Of a stretch of 64,000 bases of DNA, positions 25,262 through 37,850 are shown piece after piece (within the stretch, counting starts at the first letter, position 1; the number at the start of each line of letters is the position of its first letter). Source of the DNA: Tricholomella constricta (Eukaryota > Basidiomycota > Agaricomycetes > Agaricales > Lyophyllaceae); NCBI GenBank assembly GCA_013368375.1, contig JAACJP010000008.1:620001-684000 (forward strand), read 5' to 3'. Made by a program: the position numbers and the translations under genes. The notes under the pieces are model-generated. The model was not told the DNA's origin, did not search any database, and was given only the letters and a program-made list of their open reading frames with translations.

Positions 25262-26217
25262 CTTGGGAGGCGGGTGAGTGGTATTTGAAGAGGGTATAGA
25301 TGGATGTTGTAGAGAAAGCCTGCTTTCGTGGTGGTAGTTCGTTGCAAAAACAATAGTGTGGGGTTCAACTCATTTACCCTGCCAACCTAACCGTTCCGAT
25401 GCTTCACACTGGAGGCAAAGGTCAATATTTTCAAGCAAAAGATCAACAAAGAATGCTAAAAGTGTTTCTCCCATTCAATAACAATTCAATAATCGTTCAA
25501 TATTTCGACTTGGGGAATATGTTTTGCATTATTTGTTGATTCTTTGACTGAAAATATCAAGCTTTGCCACCAGTGTCAGGCATGGCAACATGGGTACATA
25601 TGTTACGTAATAATAAGGTACCCGGAATCAAAATTCCCTTCAAACGTGAACGCCCCTAAACTGATTTAAACCTTTCGCGCGCATGTACAGCTGGACCTTG
25701 GACATCGGATGCGAGTGGCGTAAGTATATTTGTTGATTCTACGAATTCGAGGGGACTATCATCATATTGACTGGATGTGACTCATATCTGTGAGACAAAG
25801 TAGCTGCCGAGAAGATTGACACAGTAACAGGGCCGCATCGATTGATGTTTCCGCTGCGGCCCTCGGGGTTGTTGCCGAGATGCAGAATGGGACGTGTGTA
25901 GCTGACAGCAGGCCTGTCGGCCTATGGCAAGGGCCCCCGCGCAACGAAAACATCATAAATCAATATTGGAGCGCCCAAGGATCCAGCTGGACTCTCAAGG
26001 TCAATCAGAAGAGATCGCCCTGGCTGATAAGGAAACGTAATCTAATCAGATAACCCCCTGGGTTGTGGACGCGCTAACGTAACTCAGCTTACGATCGCGC
26101 GCCGCATGGCCGTTCATATAAGTGCTGGGCCGTCCAAGCGCCAAGTCTTGAACTGCTCCTCGTCCATTCGTTTTTCCTTTACTCTCTGGAGCGACAATTC
26201 GTGCTCCACCATCGGCA
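25262..26217. promoter_or_regulatory. 956-bp divergent intergenic region (YPK1 / ABC transporter)
   Basis: Separates the start codons of YPK1 and the MDR transporter and therefore holds both promoters. It is the longest divergent spacer in the window. Parts are AT-rich (about 25420-25660). No specific binding site is claimed. Confidence 0.4.
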
Positions 26218-29200
26218 ATGTCTGATTCTCGTCCAAGCTCAACAGACGAGAAGGGTACCATCGTCGAGGAAAAACCCAAGGGTTTCTTCGCACGCCGTAG
26301 AGCAGCCAAAACCGTCGAGAAAAGATTGGATGTCTCTCCTGAACCAAAGGAGCCCCAACTTTCTCCTGTCTCCTTCACTTCTTTGTTTCGGTGCGTCAAG
26401 CACATTTGCCTTTTTTTTTCTTAAAATGCTTACCCCACATCAGGTTCTCCACAAAGTTCGAGCTATTCATTGACTTCATTGGTTTGATATGTGCGGCTGC
26501 GGCTGGTGCAGCCCAGGCATGTCGTTTAACACCAACGCGTTGTTCTCCATTTACGCATTCTTGCTGCTCTAGCCGCTTATGAGTTTGCTCTTCGGGAATC
26601 TGACCCAAGATTTCGTCCAATTCGGCACGACCCTCAAACTCGCCGAGCTCGGTAACACCACCGCCATTAACGAGATCCCAGCCGCAGCCGCCGCATTCCG
26701 GAAGACAGCAGCCTTAGATGCCAGTTATTTGGTTTACATCGGTGCGCATCCTCTTGACTGGTAGTTACTGTTCGCCTGACGTTTCGCACGATAAAAGGTG
26801 TCGGCATGTTCGTCTGCACATACGTTTATATGTATGTCTGGGTTTACACCGCCGAAGTCAATGCGAAGCGCGTCCGCGAGAAATATCTCCAGGCGGTGCT
26901 ACGTCAGGATATCCAATACTTCGACAACGTTGGTGCTGGAGAGGTCGCCACAAGGATTCAGACAGATACCCGTGAGTCGTGCGCGCTCTGCGCCTTCTTG
27001 TCTATTCTAATTTTCGCTATCTTTCAGATCTTGTCCAACAAGGTATCTCCGAGAAAGTTGCGCTTGTTGTAAACTTCTTGTCTGCCTTTGTAACTGGTTT
27101 CGCCCTGGCCTATGCTCGATCATGGCGTCTGGCGTTAGCTTTATCGTCAATCTTGCCTTGTATAGGGATCACTGGAGGTGTGATGAACAAATCCATCTCC
27201 AAGTACATGCAGTACGTGGCACCATAAATCGAAGTTTGCCTTTCCGACTAACTGGTAGCTCAGACTATCTCTCAAGCACGTCGCTGACGGTGGAAGTTTG
27301 GCCGAAGAAGTCATCTCGACCGTCCGTACCGCCCAAGCCTTCGGCACACAACACACCCTCTCAGATCTCTATGATGTCCACATCGACCAATCCCGTAAGG
27401 TCGACCTAAAGGCCGCCGTATGGCACGGTGGAGGACTCGCCGTCTTTTTCTTTGTTATATATTCCGCTTACGCCCTCGGTCGGTGTTTCTTTCGTTGCTC
27501 CGATCTTCTCAATGTTTATCTTATGTCATCTTTTTCAGCATTCTCTTTCGGAACTACACTCATTTTAAGCGGTCATGGTGAGTCGAGCACGTTTACTGCC
27601 CTCAATCCTCAACTTATATATCGTTTCAGCCACACCTGGCGCCGTTGTAAATGTATTTTTGGCCATTTTGATTGGTTCCTTCTCGCTTGCTTTGCTTGCG
27701 CCTGAGATGCAAGGTCTGTGCTCTTGATCAAACTAGCCGTCATTTTGCTGATCCTAGGTTTGATTTATAGCAATCACTCATGGGCGAGGAGCTGCCGCAA
27801 AGCTCTATGCCACAATTGATCGTGTTCCTGATATTGATTCCGCCGACCCTGACGGTGAAAAGCCTGAATCCGTTGCTGGAGAAATTGTCCTTGAAAATCT
27901 CACATTCAGTTATCCTTCACGTCCCGGCGTCCAAGTCGTCAATGGTATATCCATCACTTTCGAGGCCGGGAAAACCGCTGCCCTCGTTGGTGCCTCTGGA
28001 TCCGGTAAATCGACCATCATCAATCTCGTCGAACGCTTCTACGACCCCACTTCTGGCAATGTCAAACTTGACGGTGTCAACGTGAAGGCCTTAAACCTCA
28101 AGTGGCTCCGCTCCCAGATCGGTCTGGTCTCTCAAGAGCCCACGCTATTCGCCACGACTATCAAAGGCAACGTCGCACATGGTCTCATTGGCACCAAGTT
28201 CGAGCAGGCGTCTGAAGAGGAGAAATTCGCCTTGATCAAGGAAGCCTGCGTCAAGGCCAATGCTGACGGATTTATTACTAAACTCCCTCTTGGATATGAT
28301 ACTCTCGTCGGCGAGCGTGGTTTCTTGCTCTCTGGTGGCCAAAAGCAGCGTGTCGCCATTGCACGCGCTATCGTCTCTGACCCCCGGATCCTTCTCCTTG
28401 ACGAGGCGACGAGTGCCCTTGACACCCAGTCCGAGGGAATCGTGCAAGATGCATTGGACAAAGCTGCTGCAGGTTTGTCCGATCATAGAGTTTTACTCTA
28501 ATATTCACTCCAAAATTCTAGGTCGTACCACCATCACCATTGCCCATCGTCTTTCAACTATCAAGGATGCTGACGTCATTTACGTGATGGGCGATGGCCT
28601 CGTTCTTGAGTCGGGCAACCATAACGACCTTCTTGCCAGAGATGGTGCCTACGCCCGCCTCGTTCAGGCTCAGAAACTTCGTCAAATACAAGAAATCATT
28701 CCCAGCGGTATTGAAACCCCCGATCTCAAAGACCAGCCCGAAGATATGGAGAAACTCGCTCGTGAGGAGATCCCCCTTGGCCGCAAAAATACTGGACGGT
28801 CGCTTGCCAGTGAGATTATCGAGCAAAAACTCAAGGCACACGATGGCGAGAAGGAAAAGGGCGACCATGGCTTGGTGTATCTCTTCAAGCGCATGGGCAT
28901 GCTGAACCGCGCGGGATGGGCTAGCTATGCTATTGGTAGCATCTTCGCAGCCAGTGCGCTGATCATTGCTCCCTTGTTTTGACTAATCCACTAACAACAC
29001 TATCAAGTGACCGGCATGGTCTACCCCGCCTTTGGTATTGTTTACGCCAAAGGTATCGAAGGCTTCTCTCTTACTGTCCGAGAGGAGAAACGTTTACAGG
29101 GCGATCGCACTGCGCTTTGGTAAGTCAACTTCCTTGGTACGACATGTAATTTTTTCACATTGCACACCTTAGGTTCTTCATCATTGCTCTCCTTTCTACC

Positions 29201-31388
29201 CTGTCCATTGGCATGCAGAACTACTTGTTCTCATCTGCAGCAGCGACACTGACGGCTAAGCTGCGTTCCCTGAGCTTCCGTGCTATTTTGAGACAAGACA
29301 GTAAGATGATTCTGCCCTCCATGTTCTTTGGCTGTTCTGATTTCTCTGCAGTTGAGTTCTTTGACAAGGAGGAGAACAGCGTACGCATTTTCGTGGTCCA
29401 GAGTTACTGTGTTTGCTGACCTTCCTCTCAGACCGGAAGTCTGACCGGTAATCTGAGTGACAACCCTCAGAAGGTAAACGGCTTGGCTGGTGTCACTCTC
29501 GGAGCGTACGCCCTCTTATCTCAACCGTACCTGCAATTTCTCAAAATCTTTTATGCAGTATCGTACAGAGTATTGCGACCCTTATCGCTGGCTCAGTGAT
29601 TGGTCTCGCGTTTGTCTGGAAACTCGGCCTTGTTGGTATTGGTATGTGACCTCATTAGAGTTATGCGACAAATGACAACTGACGATGAATATGCTTAGCA
29701 TGCACCCCTCTCCTCGTCTCCACTGGTTACATTCGCCTTGTGAGTCTGTTTTTGCCCCAATAATCGAATTTGATTCTGACAGCATGTGTAGCGCGTTGTC
29801 GTACTAAAGGACCAGGCTAATAAAAAGGCTCACGAAGGTTCTGCTCAGTTGGCCTGTGAAGCAGCTTCATCAATTCGCACGGTCGCCGCCTTGACCAGGG
29901 AGGATGACTGCTGCGATCTGTACAGCAACAGTCTCGAAGAGCCTCTGCGCAAATCAAACAAGTCCGCGATCTGGAGCAACCTCCTTTACTCTCTCTCTCA
30001 ATCGATGGTCTTCTTCGTCATCGCTCTCGTCTTCTGGTATGGATCGATCCTTGTTTCTCAACAAGAATACAACACATTCCAGTTCTTCGTCGGTCTCATG
30101 GTATGATTACATCGATCGCAGTATCTGTCATTTTCTAATATTGTCCACAGAGCACGACGTTTGGCGCCATACAGGCCGGCAACGTGTTCTCCTTCGTGCC
30201 GGACATTTCCTCGGCTAAAGGCGCAGGTTCTGCCATCATCAAATTGATTGACTCGACCCCAGAGATCGATGCCGAGTCTAAGGACGGCAAGGCTGTTGAC
30301 ACTGAGAAAACGCGGGGCTATCTCCGAGTCGAGAACGTCCACTTCCGCTACCCGACGAGACCAGGCGTGCGTGTGCTGCGAGATCTGTCGTTGCAAGTCG
30401 AGCCTGGCACATACATCGCACTCGTTGGTGCTAGTGGTTCCGGCAAGAGCACTGTGTACGTCCATGAGATTGCGTAACCGCGACTGCTGTGTATTGACCT
30501 TTCGTTTCACAGCATCCAGTTGATTGAACGTTTTTACGACCCTCTTGCCGGCGAGATCTTCGTAAGCTTTCCACATTGTTATTGCGAGCCTCGTGGCTAA
30601 TGGTTTCATTGCCAGCTTGACGACGAGCTCATTACCGAGCTGAACATTCAGGAGTACCGCAAACAGATCGCGTTGGTCTCGCAAGAGCCCACGCTGTACG
30701 CTGGGACTGTCCGCTTCAACATTCTGCTGGGTGCCATTAAGCCAGAATGTGAGGTCACTCAGGAGGAGATTGAGAAAGCATGTCGAGATGCCAACATCCT
30801 CGAGTTTATTCAATCGCTGCCCGAGTATGTCATGGCTGTCTGACGATGGATCCATCGTGTACTAATTTTATCCGCAGTGGCTTTGAAACCGAGGTTGGCG
30901 GAAAGGGCTCTCAGCTCTCTGGTGGTCAAAAACGTAGGTCTTGAAACGAATATATTTAAGACGTTGCTGACTCATTTCATCCAGAACGTATTGCCATAGC
31001 TCGTGCTCTCCTTCGCAATCCCAAAGTCCTCCTCCTTGACGAGGTTTGTTCTATCATCAATGGCATTGGTGCACAAAGTTAACTCTCATCTATAGGCGAC
31101 TTCTGCGCTCGACTCTCACTCCGAGAAGGTCGTCCAAGCCGCACTCGATCAAGCTGCAAAGGGAAGGACTACGATCGCCATTGCTCACAGATTGTCCACC
31201 ATTCAAAATGCTGACCGGATGTAAGCCTGAAAATCGTCCTGATGGAGCACGTCTCATATTGTCCCCCCTCCAGCTACTTTATCAAAGAAGGCCGCGTCAG
31301 TGAATCTGGCACTCACGACCAACTGATCAGCAAACGAGGAGACTACTATGAATACGTCCAGCTTCAGGCTCTCAGCAGACGCGACTAG
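26218..31388 (+). CDS. Full-length ABC multidrug transporter, ABCB/MDR (P-glycoprotein) type
   Basis: Twelve-helix ATP-driven exporter, (TMD-NBD)x2. About 20 short introns splice in frame. The start [13 protein letters not shown] is followed by the first membrane domain (for example [20 protein letters not shown]). The first NBD has Walker [11 protein letters not shown]-loop [10 protein letters not shown], signature [14 protein letters not shown], Walker [13 protein letters not shown] and H-loop [18 protein letters not shown] linker and a second TMD follow. The second NBD also has [47 protein letters not shown] and IAHRLSTIQ. It ends ALSRRD. Both ATP sites look intact. Fungal members include Ste6-like pheromone exporters and drug pumps; the paired consensus sites favour a general MDR pump, but the substrate is unknown. 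Confidence 0.94.
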
Positions 31389-31719
31389 ATAGAACTATGA
31401 TCCTACTACCTATACCTTTATTCCCTTCTGGAGGACATTCGTTGATGATACTTATGACGGTTTCGTGGCTGCGTAAATACACAACTCCCATTCTCATTGA
31501 CAGATTATTAACCTTTAACGACGGGTAGCGACATGTATACCTTTAATACGCTTAATAATAGAAGCCATGCATAGGACACGCAGAGCGACGGGAGGTGTGG
31601 TAGAGAGACAGGAACTCTAGTTGAGTTTCGGACTCTGGAGCCAAGGCAAAACCACGTGGCGCTGACATTCTTTAGTCGGCAGTTGACTGACCACGCTGCA
31701 CCCAACCCCCACCTCAAAA
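31389..31719. other. Short intergenic spacer
   Basis: About 330 bp between two plus-strand genes: 3' UTR of the ABC transporter and promoter of the VAP gene. Nothing else is seen. Confidence 0.5.
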
Positions 31720-33106
31720 ATGTCCGTCTCCCTCAACCCTAGCAGTTCTCTCGGGTTCAAAAGTATGTTGCTCAATGTCCGTCTCGTCGTCTACAACCTA
31801 TCCATTGCCCCCAGGACCGCTCACCCAGCTCGTCAAACGCTCTCTCACCATCACCAATCACAATTCGCAACCCGTTGCCTTCAAGGTCAAGACAACCGCC
31901 CCAAAGGTACTCCACTGCTCCACCACATACAGCCTCGAGCGCTCCGTTCACTGTTCCTGACATTCTCGACCAGCTCTACTGCGTCCGGCCTAATTCTGGC
32001 AGAGTCGAACCTGGAGAGAGCATCGATGTTTCGGGTGCGTGTCTGATACATTTAGCCCAGCTTTTGAGACTCATCTCGACTCTCGCAAAGTCATGCTACA
32101 GGCCCTCCGGGAGGAGCCACCGTCGAATGCGAAGTGCAAGGACAAATTTCTCATCCAGAGCACCCTAATTACTGCGGAGAAGGAGACCATGGCTCTGCAA
32201 GATATAGTACGCTTCTTTGCTATTTCCACATCAACGTCATGCGAATTTTTTCCTTCTCTAAAAAAAAACAGTGGACAGCGACAGATAAGGATGAAGAAGG
32301 GAAGGTTCACCAGCAGAAACTCAGAGTGACTTATCTGCCTGCGGAGGGTCAGACACTTGAGGAGGAGGAGGAACCCCACCATCAGCCGAGCTCTTTCATG
32401 CATCCTGGAGATCATGTACGTCGTCTGCTCATTCCGCCACTCCCACAGCTTACCTTGTCTTGCGCAGCAATTTGACACCGTCCGTCAGGCACCGATTGTT
32501 AACGGCCACCAGCAGTCCATGCCCGAATTTAACGAGCCGCCGCCGCCACCACCACCCCAAGAAGCGCCCCGCCCCATTACTCCCCCTGCCGACTTCAGCG
32601 TTGCCCGTGAAGACTCCCGCGAAGATTATACGCAAGAAGTGCCCCTGGTACATGTCACTAACGCGAGCGAATTCCCACCGGCCTCACCGGCACCACCTGT
32701 CGAGCAACAGCTTGCCTCAGATTCCGAACTCGAATATGCCCCTGAACCCGCTCCACAGCCCGCATACGTTCCCGAGCCCATGTTCATGCCTGCACCGATT
32801 CCTGTACCAGCCCGTATTCCGACCCCTGTCAGGGAGACACCTAACGCCGAGCTGTTGGACAAATACGAGGCAGCGCAGGTGGAGATTGACCGCCTCCGTG
32901 CTATCCTGGCCACCATGGAGGAGGCACCGCCCAGTGAGTTCCGACGAAGGAGACCAGCGCTTTCGGATGACGGGAGTGTTGCTGAGACCGAAGTTGCCAC
33001 TGTCATTGACGATAGCCATCTCTACCATCAACAAGAGGGCGTTCCTCTCCAGGTGGTCGTTATTATTGCACTCGGGGTGTTTATTACCACGTATCTCTTC
33101 TTCTGA
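31720..33106 (+). CDS. SCS2: VAP family ER membrane-contact protein (Scs2-like)
   Basis: VAP proteins tether the ER to other membranes by binding FFAT motifs. Start MSVSLNPSSSLGFK, then the MSP domain: LTQLVKRSLTITNHNSQPVA, FKVKTTAPKLYCVRPNSGRV, EPGESIDVSVMLQAL and KCKDKFLIQST. The K-T-T-A-P-K...Y-C-V-R-P-N-x-G segment is the FFAT-binding core. A long Pro/Glu-rich linker (PPPPPPPQEAPRPITPPADF) follows. Then comes a short coiled coil (LLDKYEAAQVEIDRLRAILA) and a C-terminal tail anchor VVVIIALGVFITTYLFF at the very end. This is the complete VAP architecture. At least four introns of normal size, the first splitting F-K-R. Confidence 0.9.
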
Positions 33107-33479
33107 ACTGTGCCAAAGACAGACAGATAGGTACATCGCCACATGCACATGCACATATTCTCTTATTATTCTCCTATTTCCCTTCTTTTTTTTTTGGATC
33201 TGAACAATACATAATATCTTCCAGAGTCAGTTTTGTCAGCGACTGTTGTTCAAAAGCCTGTTCTTGTTCCTTGCTATCTTCGGAGTGGGGCAGGTTGTTT
33301 TTCTTAAATTCCAGCATACTTATCTTATCGTTACTCGCTGCTGATATCTTCTGGGTACCTTTCCTTCCTGCACATACTTGCTTTTCTTTTTGCATTGCCC
33401 TTGGGTAAACCATTCTTTATTTCAGCCGATCCTTTTCCCCCTCTTTTCCGGTAATTAAGTCTACGCATTGTGTAGATGA
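33107..33479. other. Intergenic with long T runs
   Basis: About 370 bp, pyrimidine-rich near 33180-33200 (a run of 11 T). It likely includes the 3' UTR of the VAP gene. No gene is seen. Confidence 0.5.
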
Positions 33480-34418
33480 GCGTTAATCGCTTCCGCCAAT
33501 AATTGGTGTACGCGTTGTGTGGGATGTCCTGAGTCTGGAAGCGAGTGAGAAGTGTATTGTATTCCGGCAGTTCGGTCTGCGCCAGAAAGACCTCAGCGCA
33601 TGTGTAGAACCTGTGACCACATTCCTAGTGTATGTCATGTCCGATCGAGCACATTTTTCAATGACATGAGTGAATCCGAAAGTGGTAGGGTTCTCCAGGA
33701 GTGAATTGAACCACGACTTGGACAAAGCAGTGGTTGCTGGGGCTGTAAATTATATGTTCAAGCAGGACAAGAATGGTGCCCGCACCTTTATTGTAAGCCG
33801 CGAACAGTGTGATATGACTTGCAAAGATCGTATCGAACTGCAGGATGCGTGTCTTTTGCAGCACGTCCTTGATTGGGTTGTCAACGGACGCCGGAGCACA
33901 ATTTCCGGTGGGGACATTAATGAAGAGGTGCTTTCTGAGGCCGCAATCATACGCCAGTTTCTGTGCATCTGTCAGATATCGAGGTTCGAGGAACAGTTGC
34001 AGCCAAGCTGAGGTCCCACTACGGCTCTGAAGCACGAAGACATCTCCAACTTCCAGAGAGCATCAAAGTCAGTTATTTATCGAGAGGCGTATTTTGATAG
34101 ACTTATAAGAAGAGACTAGGAACGACACACGGTGGAATTAATAATTGTGTCGCCGATGTCGTTTATACCGATCCACCAAGTGGTAGAGGTTTCGCGAGTG
34201 TGACGGGGAATCACGTCCGCCGCCGCGTAGGTCGCCTATTGATTGACCTGGTCGACTAAAGAAACTGTAAAATCGGATGAAATGGGAGCTTGCGTCGACA
34301 GGCCATTTTTTACGATCAGGCAAATCGACTAGGGCATACGATGTCTGGTCGATATCTGCACCAGCGAATGCGAGATCCCATAGTTGAATAGGGCAAGCTG
34401 ATGGACGACCTGAGAAGC
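33480..34418 (-). pseudogene. GDSL/SGNH-type esterase, apparently broken
   Basis: Minus-strand fragments match the secreted fungal GDSL esterase/lipase (CE16-like) family. In order: ACPIQLWDLAFAGADIDQTS, then after an intron SLVDQVNQ-stop-ATYAAADVIP, TSTTWWIGINDIGDTIIN, HAQKLAYDCGLRKHLFINVP (block with the family's FLFxNVPP-like motif), and SKSWFNSLLENPTTFGFTHV. The GIND motif (catalytic block III) is intact. An in-frame TAG at 34238-34236 lies where a Trp (TGG) would be expected. The joint between GIND and the next block needs an odd donor to stay in frame. I cannot find the GDSL block with the catalytic serine or a signal peptide upstream, nor a family-like DxxH ending. An acceptor after the TAG (caatag) could skip the stop but would delete conserved residues. 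Confidence 0.6.
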
Positions 34419-35484
34419 ACCCCGTTAGGTATTAGAGCTTAAAACCTCAATCAGTCGTATGCACCAAGACATGAAGCTTGACTCACTCACTCAGTCAAAA
34501 CCTTCAGAGTTGGTCTGAAAAAAAAAACAATAGGAGGGTGATTCGAACTAAATAAGTGGATTCCATGGTATAATATCATTTATTGAGAGTTGTTCACGCA
34601 TAGAAATTCAGAAGATCCCTGCTGAAGCTGTACGGAGTCGTGTCATTCATGGCGTCAATCAAAAGCGTGTTATGGATACCTGCAGTTTGCAAAGCCTCGA
34701 GTGAAGGGATACGAGTCACAAATCATAGACGTATCTAATCCGTGCCCGGCCAAATGTTCAATGGATGAGCTGCGTCCAAGCTCGTTCCCTGCTTTTCACG
34801 GAGAGAAAATATATCCTAGTACTCTCTAATGCAAAAGAAGACCGGAAATCGCATCCTGCGACAAAGTCAACAATGACAGCCCAACGGCCTGGCCGGAGAC
34901 GACAAGAGTCCACAAGGTTGCGTCATCCATACGTGTTTCCTGACGTAGCTCTTTACAATGTTATAAACATGTTTCAAACCTGTTAAGTACTCAGAGGGTC
35001 AGATTGGAGGAGGAGGAGGAGTATTTTATACTGACAAGGTCCCTGAATAGGAACAGCCATTGGGACGTTAATAACTGTTAACAATCCAGCGATTGACCCC
35101 AGCTCAGAAAAATGATGGAGACTTAAGTAGCAAAGACGATAAATGTAGCGTGTTTGAGAGATTGATGATGACATCAATTTGAGGCCCCGCTTCTCTGGAG
35201 AGCTGAAAGGCGGATCCAGCAGCTGATGGGGCTGTCCAGCAGAACTTGTACCCGGAAGTGTCTGAGCACAAAGAAAGTTGACGAGGAGGAATCGTGACGA
35301 ACAACTATGAACGTGGTTCAAACACCCAATTTTGAAACTTGTTACAAAAACCCGTGAAAAATGTATCCAGACTCAGAGCACCAAAGTCTCAAACCTGTTA
35401 GTCAATAACTCGTGTATTTAGGGGAACCCTAGACATACCACAGAGGGGTTTGCCAGAGCTCAATCGTTTTGATCTCCATCCACA
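34419..35484. other. 1-kb stretch without a clear gene
   Basis: Should contain the 5' part of the GDSL gene (minus) and the promoter of the SOD gene (plus). Minus-strand open frames up to 112 codons exist (34983-35321) but show neither the GDSL motif nor a convincing signal peptide. Confidence 0.45.
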
Positions 35485-36342
35485 ATGAATTCTTTCCTCG
35501 GTACCAAAGCCCCCACCGCGAGGAGCCCCAGATCGCGCTTCACGACCTTCATCTGCGCAGCGTCTGCCTGCCTGGGCGTTTTCTCACTCATATGGATATG
35601 TTCTGCTTGGATGACAGACGGATTACATTCTCCTCGTGGCCTAGACATGGTCAGCGACTCCAGTGGGCTCAGGACGCGGTCACTTTTCGGAAAAACAATC
35701 GAGGCCGTCGCAGTGCTATCTGGCCCTTCCAATGTCACCGGGATTGTTAGCTTCTACCAGCCCCGTGGACGTGGTCCAGTCACCGTGAGTGGTGAAATCA
35801 AGAATCTCGCCCCCGATGCTCTGCGAGGCTTCCATGTTCAGTTCGTTTTATTCTTTATGGATGAAAAATATTCTTATAACCTACGCGCACTTTTACAGCC
35901 AATATGGTGATCTCACCAATGGCTGCATTTCCGCGGGTCCACATTACAACCCGTTCGAAAAAACGCACGGTGCACCGACCGACAAAAACAGGCATGTCGG
36001 CGACCTGGGAAACATCAAATCTAATGCAGAAGGTGTCGCTGTTTTCACCTTCAAGGATTGGCAACTTTCGCTCAACGGTCCTCTGAGCATACTCGGGTGA
36101 GCACTACCGCTTTTCTTACACCTGTCGTTCGCATGCCTGATGATTTTTTGATTTTTTTTCTGTTTGTAGCCGTGCTGTTGTGGTCCATAATGTAAGTCAC
36201 AGCCGTCGATTAGAGTATTTTGCTGATGCCATTGCCGGTCTAGGGTACTGATGATTTGGGAAAAGGAGGAAACGAGGAGTCCCTAAAGACCGGCAATGCA
36301 GGAGGACGAGCTGCCTGTGGTGTCATTGGCATCAGGTCGTAA
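35485..36342 (+). CDS. Cu/Zn superoxide dismutase with N-terminal membrane anchor
   Basis: Dismutates superoxide. Exons join to give about 225 residues. Residues about 18-42 are hydrophobic ([20 protein letters not shown]) after a basic start, suggesting a signal anchor or uncleaved signal. The SOD domain then shows every metal ligand: GFHVHQYGD (two Cu His; the second is split by an intron as CA|C), [12 protein letters not shown] (bridging His and the disulfide Cys), [18 protein letters not shown] (Zn His, His, Asp) and [14 protein letters not shown] (Cu His). The C-terminal [10 protein letters not shown] supplies the partner Cys and active-site Arg region. One exon is only 22 nt. Cytosolic Sod1 lacks such an N-terminal extension, so this is probably an extracellular or membrane-bound isoform. 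Confidence 0.9.
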
Positions 36343-36512
36343 GCTCTCAGCCGCTTATAAGTCAGCATAGCCACTTTGCAAGGGATGAAGATTCCAAAGG
36401 TTGAAGTCGGACGTAAATAAGCTGCCTTACGAAATGGACTCTGTGCACGTAATTCTTTTCAAGTAGAAGTATACTCGGGGACTCTTTATGTCTACAATTC
36501 CGTATTTGCCAT

Positions 36513-37850
36513 TTATTGACACTGTTATAGTAGCGTTTAGTGTATTTATATACAGCGAAAGGACTGTTAAACTTGCCTGGTAGTAGTAAGGCGGGGAGAC
36601 AGCAACACATTTGAAGGGGCTGGCGCAGGTGGTCGGGCCAGTCCAGCCATTGCCTACATCAAAAGTCAGTTCAGCCGCAGCTCATAGGCTCAAGTGGATG
36701 TTCGTACCGCCGCATTGGCCCCATTGAGTCTGGGTCGGGCCAGTAGCTGTGGTGGTCGTGGTGGTCGTGGTGGTGGTCTTGGTAGTCGTCGTGACGGGGG
36801 GAGTGGTGGTTCCTCCGCCTCCAGTGCCGATGGCAGTGGTGATGGGTCCGTTCTCAACGTAGACACCGCTGAAGTACCAGTCTTCCGTTCCGGGTCCGTT
36901 GACGAGGCGGAGGACACCCAAGTGCCAGTCCGCAGAGTTGGTGGAAGTGGACGCCCCGATGTTCTGCACCACTTTGGTGAGAGGAGAAGAGCCGGTGGAA
37001 GCCCACAGCCCGACGGTGCCGGCGCTGAACTGTAAGTAGAAATTTCATCAACAAGAAGCGTGGAGGAGAAGCGTTGCGCCACGAACGTTAATGTCGTAGG
37101 CGAAGTTGAACCAGGTGTCGGCGGTGAAAGGGGTGCCCCACTTTTCAACGCCCTGGACCATCCACACAAGGTTGGATGGGTTGGAGCCCACACCGTATTT
37201 GAGCTATAGGTACATTCGTTAGCATCGTTACCATGGACGGAATGTTATCGGATAATCTACCTCGGTGAAGTGACTCTCGAAGAAGCACACTTGATGCTCC
37301 AGGGTCGGCTGCAATATGCGTTAGAAGTTCTGCGGGGTACGTGGTATCATTGTAGACATACATCAGGTGCGTTGGTCGCTGAGCGCTTTACAGAGAAGTG
37401 GTAGAAGAGATTGCCGGTTCCCAGGTTGGCAGTGGTTTGGGGGATCAATTCGGACCTCTCGAACTGGGAGTTCCATGTCGACGTCGAATCAATAGAGAGC
37501 TTCAGGCCATTCGTCTCGGTAGTAATGGCCGGGTTCTTATACGACGGCGCAAGTGCCAGGTAACGCGAAGTCGGTTGGCTTCCGTGGATGTACTAATGGC
37601 TGACATCAGGGCCTTTTATCGTTCCAAGCGGCCGAGTGGGGCTTACCCATTGGTAAGATCCAACCTGGTTAGCCCAAGACCCTGCAATGAGAGAGGTTCA
37701 GTGATCTCAAATTTCTGGTTTACGGGCCCGCTCACATTTGTCAAAGTCAGCGGCCGTGGCATACGGGTTGAAGCTTCCAGACCAGATCGTGGTCCCTGCG
37801 TGAGCGGCAAGAGTAAAAGCAGAGAGCACAGCCCAAGTAAGAGCAACCAT
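36513..37850 (-). CDS. Secreted GH131 beta-glucanase with C-terminal CBM1
   Basis: GH131 enzymes cleave beta-1,3/1,6- and beta-1,4-glucans; CBM1 binds cellulose. The signal peptide MVALTWAVLSAFTLAAHA is followed by GTTIWSGSFNPYATAADFDK. GH131 landmarks follow: SWANQVGSYQWYIHGSQ, SRYLALAPSYKNPAIT, FERSELIPQTTANL, GNLFYHFSVKRSATNAPDA, LEHQVCFFESHFTELKYG and FNFAYDINFSAGTVGLWAS, with SADWHLGVLRL near the end. A Gly/Thr linker (pure Thr runs) leads to CBM1: QTQWGQCGGNGWTGPTTCAS then PFKCVAVSPPYYYQCQ. The four CBM1 cysteines and the aromatic face (W, Y, Y) are present. The last Cys lies on a 9-nt terminal exon (TGTCAATAA, 36521-36513) after an intron with a GC donor (CAG|gcaagt). Confidence 0.92.

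Noticed and set aside
33670..34011. 113-codon plus-strand frame
   Set aside because: The minus strand at the same place carries GDSL esterase blocks, so this frame is a shadow.
36362..36610. 82-codon minus-strand frame rich in Cys at its start
   Set aside because: Out of frame with CBM1; the CBM1 frame with all four cysteines explains the sequence.
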